Positions 36,692 to 39,243 of a DNA stretch of 39,243 bases are shown here, in pieces. The DNA lies in NCBI RefSeq assembly GCF_001949145.1, contig NW_019091428.1, forward strand, positions 64,001 to 103,243, given 5' to 3'. The notes under the pieces are model-generated. The model worked only from the letters and a program-made list of their open reading frames with translations. It had not been told where the DNA came from and did not search any database. This DNA is from Acanthaster planci (lineage: Eukaryota; Echinodermata; Asteroidea; Valvatida; Acanthasteridae). How positions within the stretch are numbered: the stretch's first letter is position 1; every line of letters begins with the position of its first letter. The translations under genes and the position numbers were made by a program.

Positions 36692-37869
36692 ACGGGGTTT
36701 GCATATGCGTTTTGGAAAGTTCTGACCCTGTGGAACCCTCTCTGAGAAAGTCTTAGGACCTTGCCTCTATATTTCTACAAGGACAGAGTCGTGCAGCTGT
36801 GTCCGTGTAGCATGTAAATGTGAAATATTATGTTACTACGGACAACAAACAACGGCAAATTTTTTTGCAGTTCTGTGACTACTCTTTGCATTCATATTTC
36901 TTCAAAAATGAAAAGCCAATAAAGTGAAATTATCTTCCATAGGCAACACGCCTCACCCTGACAGCCACCAGAAAGTCGATGTTATTTATAGGTATACATA
37001 TACATGTATGACGTGTTTCAGTATCGCTATCTATGGACGATATATCGCGGTAAAGGTTACTTGGATTTCCTTGGAAATTAATAAAGAAAAGAATGTTATT
37101 ATTTTAGTTTGAATGTGGTGCAAAAAGATGCAACGAACTTACTCATGCATGCTGTAAAGTGATGTTCATTCCATTTGATATAAACGCCACCTGACTTCTC
37201 TGCTGCTGTTATTAACCAGTTAACACTCAGCTGCACTCTTAATCAGTATTGAAAGCGTGCAAACAAAATTCCTACCTACCTTTCATATTGTTATATCGCC
37301 TGTAATACTAAAAGGAAAGAGTTTTATTTTGGACCTGATAAATTACGCATGTAATTAAAGGCAGGCAGATATCTTGTTCAGTCTGCGATATCATTTCCCC
37401 ATTGTTAATTCGAACAGAGCCCAGTTATTTTGGACCATCTCATTGGTGGGGTCTGTCTCCATCCCGAAGAACTCGGCTGTCACGTGCCTGGTTTCTTTTA
37501 AACTCAGCATGCCTGTAAAGACACTCCATATCAGTCCAGCTGTAAAGTTTCAACTTTATAACCCCTTCCCCATGCATTGAGCATGGCACTGGAAAGTCCA
37601 CATTTTGGGATGATCCGTCTCGGGGAAAATGGGCACTGCGCGAGAAATGGTTGTGTCACTAAGACGATAAGAAAATGATTCGATTTTTCTGGGGGATTAG
37701 TTCATTTCATTTACCTCTAAAAGCTTAATAAAGTTTATAAGAAGCGCTCAAATTTACCTTCACCCCCAATGGAGGACATAAAAGTTTACATTGAGAAACT
37801 GTTTGCCCCTCCCCGCGCGAAATATTATTTGCCCCGTTAATTAGTTCTACATCCACCAGAACAAAACAA
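36692..37869. other. RIOX2 3' UTR and spacer
   Basis: The first 230 bp are the likely 3' UTR with AATAAA at 36918-36923. Beyond that I see no gene, only one TACATGTA (37001) and AT-rich unique DNA. Confidence 0.6.
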
Positions 37870-38738
37870 CTATCCCACTGGAATGGCATTATCTCGAACG
37901 TTTAATACTCTGTGCAGCCTTGTCAAACACCGGGGAAGCATCGCCTCCCTCACGCCTCGTTGAAACTCCTTATACTTGAAAGCACAGATTATTGGATTGA
38001 CCATGGAGTTGAAGACAAGGAGAATGGAGTACAGCTGGTTGACTATATTTGACACACCGCTGCTAGGCATGTCAAAAACAGCAGACATATATTAGGGCCA
38101 TAGTGACCCAGACGATGATGTAAACAACAGCCACCATCAGCAAAACGAGGGCCACCTTTCACTTAGCACGGTTCAGATCTTCGGCATGGACGGCCTAATG
38201 TAACAGTGTCAGTGCTGGTTGATCAAAATCCCGCCGTAACAGTCTAGCAGAAGAGACTTAACATTGGCATCGTGTACATAGCCACGAGGAAAGTATTAAA
38301 GTGCTATAAGCGTGTCCTTTGGGAGACCCAGATCTTGCAAGCAGCCTTCCGAGTAGGCAGTGATATTTGGCAAGACGTGAATCGAGGCGCGCGGTGCCGA
38401 CAGCAGCCAGCTTCCCCCTCTGACTCGATAAGTAGCGCGGATGCGATCGACAAGTTTACCATGAACCAGTGACCAGGACGAGGTCCTTAAACAACACACA
38501 CACGTCCTGGGACTGCATAAAATGTCAGTGGAATGCTGGGAGAGTTGCACACACCTGCAGTAGGTCAGCCAGAGCAAGGTGTGTGGGTAGTTGGTGATGC
38601 TGTGCATGCATCTGGCCCGTAAGATGCTCAAGGAAACCAAGGCATTACCAAGAATGCCAGTGACTCCCAAGGTCGTTGACACTGCCAAACCTACATCTCT
38701 ATTTGGAGGGTACTCTGCTGTCAAATTGTTCGCTGCAT
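37870..38738 (-). pseudogene. Decayed paralogue of the nested GPCR
   Basis: It is homologous to the intact receptor over its whole length. The 5' part reads MTAEYPPNRDVGLAVSTTLG then GILGNALV; the 3' part reads VFNSMVNPIICAFKYKEFQR. Damage includes a 4-base loss right after the start codon (38736-38738), which brings an early stop, a second 4-base loss after TNY that shifts the frame in TM2, loss of the TM3/ERY segment around 38450-38520, stops in the TM5-TM6 part (38090-38290), and NPIIC instead of NPIIY. Similarity continues past the start into the flank (TCAAATTGACCTGYTGGTCAA at both loci, then CCAGTCATGCA), including the splice-acceptor-like CAGCAG. The copy therefore arose by DNA duplication, not retroposition. 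It lies just downstream of RIOX2, in antisense like its partner. Confidence 0.92.
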
Positions 38739-39165
38739 TGTAGTCAAATTGACCTGCTGGTCAATAATTAATTAGAGAATAGAAAAAGTAAAATAAGTTA
38801 TAGCCCAGTCATGCACATCTTTGGAAAGTAAAGTCTAAAGTTAGTATTTCTCCTCACAGTTAAAAAAGTCAACTAGAACGGCAAAGCCACCATGGCTCGC
38901 TGCTTGTTATGGATTTGAATTTCTTTACTGTAATAACATGAAAGAAAGAGACATCCAAGTATATTATACAAATATGGTGACTAAATTAAACAAGAAAATA
39001 CTAATCAAGCTTTGTCAAATTTGTTTACTAGATTGGTTGACATACGACTGCAATACAGATGTGTAAGATACTTTATCAACCTTAGCAATAAAATTCATTG
39101 TACTACCCTAGTTAGTGCTGTGTGTAGACTGTGTGTTGAAAGGTGCCTGTCGTTTAAAGGTAAAT
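38739..39165. other. Flank of the GPCR pseudogene
   Basis: The first 100-230 bp show patchy similarity to the sequence upstream of the intact receptor. The remainder is AT-rich and unique, with no gene seen. Confidence 0.5.
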
Positions 39166-39169
39166 CACC

Positions 39170-39243
39170 ATTTCCTACTCCGGCCACTCCCCATCATCCT
39201 ATCCATCTCCTACTCCACCCCCTCCCCATCATCCTATCCATCT
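39170..39243. repeat. Start of a C-rich 35-bp tandem repeat (cut by window end)
   Basis: Two copies of a 35-bp unit of the form CCTACTCC(5-7 nt)CTCCCC ATCATCCTATCCATCT are seen before the window stops. The array probably continues to the right. Confidence 0.8.

Overview
The window is animal nuclear DNA, most likely from a marine invertebrate deuterostome (echinoderm, hemichordate or amphioxus; the sequence does not let me choose). The grounds are spliceosomal introns with GT-AG ends, long non-coding stretches, minisatellites, palindromic TACATGTA and TACCGGTA octamers, and animal gene families (Olig bHLH, RIOX2/MINA, rhodopsin-class GPCR). A single ambiguous base (n at 29094) suggests draft assembly. 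There is no bacterial, phage or viral gene content, no rRNA and no CRISPR.

Layout. (1) 1-14963: no convincing protein gene; AT-rich DNA packed with TACATGTA, with a higher-order minisatellite at 10.25-10.57 kb, a tRNA-like SINE head, a foldback hairpin, a MITE-like element and several GC-rich low-repeat islands that could be regulatory. (2) 14964-15020, minus strand: a 19-codon exon that looks like the first coding exon of CTU1/NCS6 (tRNA 2-thiolation). The remaining exons are not visible, so the TACATGTA-rich domain may be its first intron. (3) 15.3-19.8 kb: non-coding, with a GACTCGA-rich repeat, a GC-rich island ending in a splice donor, and a proximal promoter with a TATA-like box. (4) 19979-21046, plus: an intronless Olig-family bHLH gene. 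(5) 21.05-23.25 kb: intergenic, with two overlapping perfect palindromes (16 and 28 bp) and a CACGTG E-box just upstream of the next gene. (6) 23251-36691, plus: a complete ten-exon RIOX2 (MINA53) ribosomal oxygenase gene whose splice phases all agree, giving 532 aa. Its introns hold a hammerhead-like/histone-stem-loop-like element, a 137-bp duplication, a minisatellite of about 865 bp, and, in intron 7 on the opposite strand, an intact class A GPCR gene. (7) 37870-38738, minus: a decayed paralogue of that GPCR. (8) The window ends inside a C-rich 35-bp tandem repeat.

The genes do not form one pathway. Olig is a developmental transcription factor. RIOX2 hydroxylates a ribosomal protein in the nucleolus, and CTU1 (if correct) modifies tRNA wobble uridine, so those two are translation-related housekeeping functions. 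The GPCR is a lineage-type receptor nested in RIOX2. The best leads are the orphan CTU1 exon beside the sharp TACATGTA boundary, the nested GPCR and its broken copy, the composite RNA-structure element in RIOX2 intron 1, and the double palindrome upstream of RIOX2.
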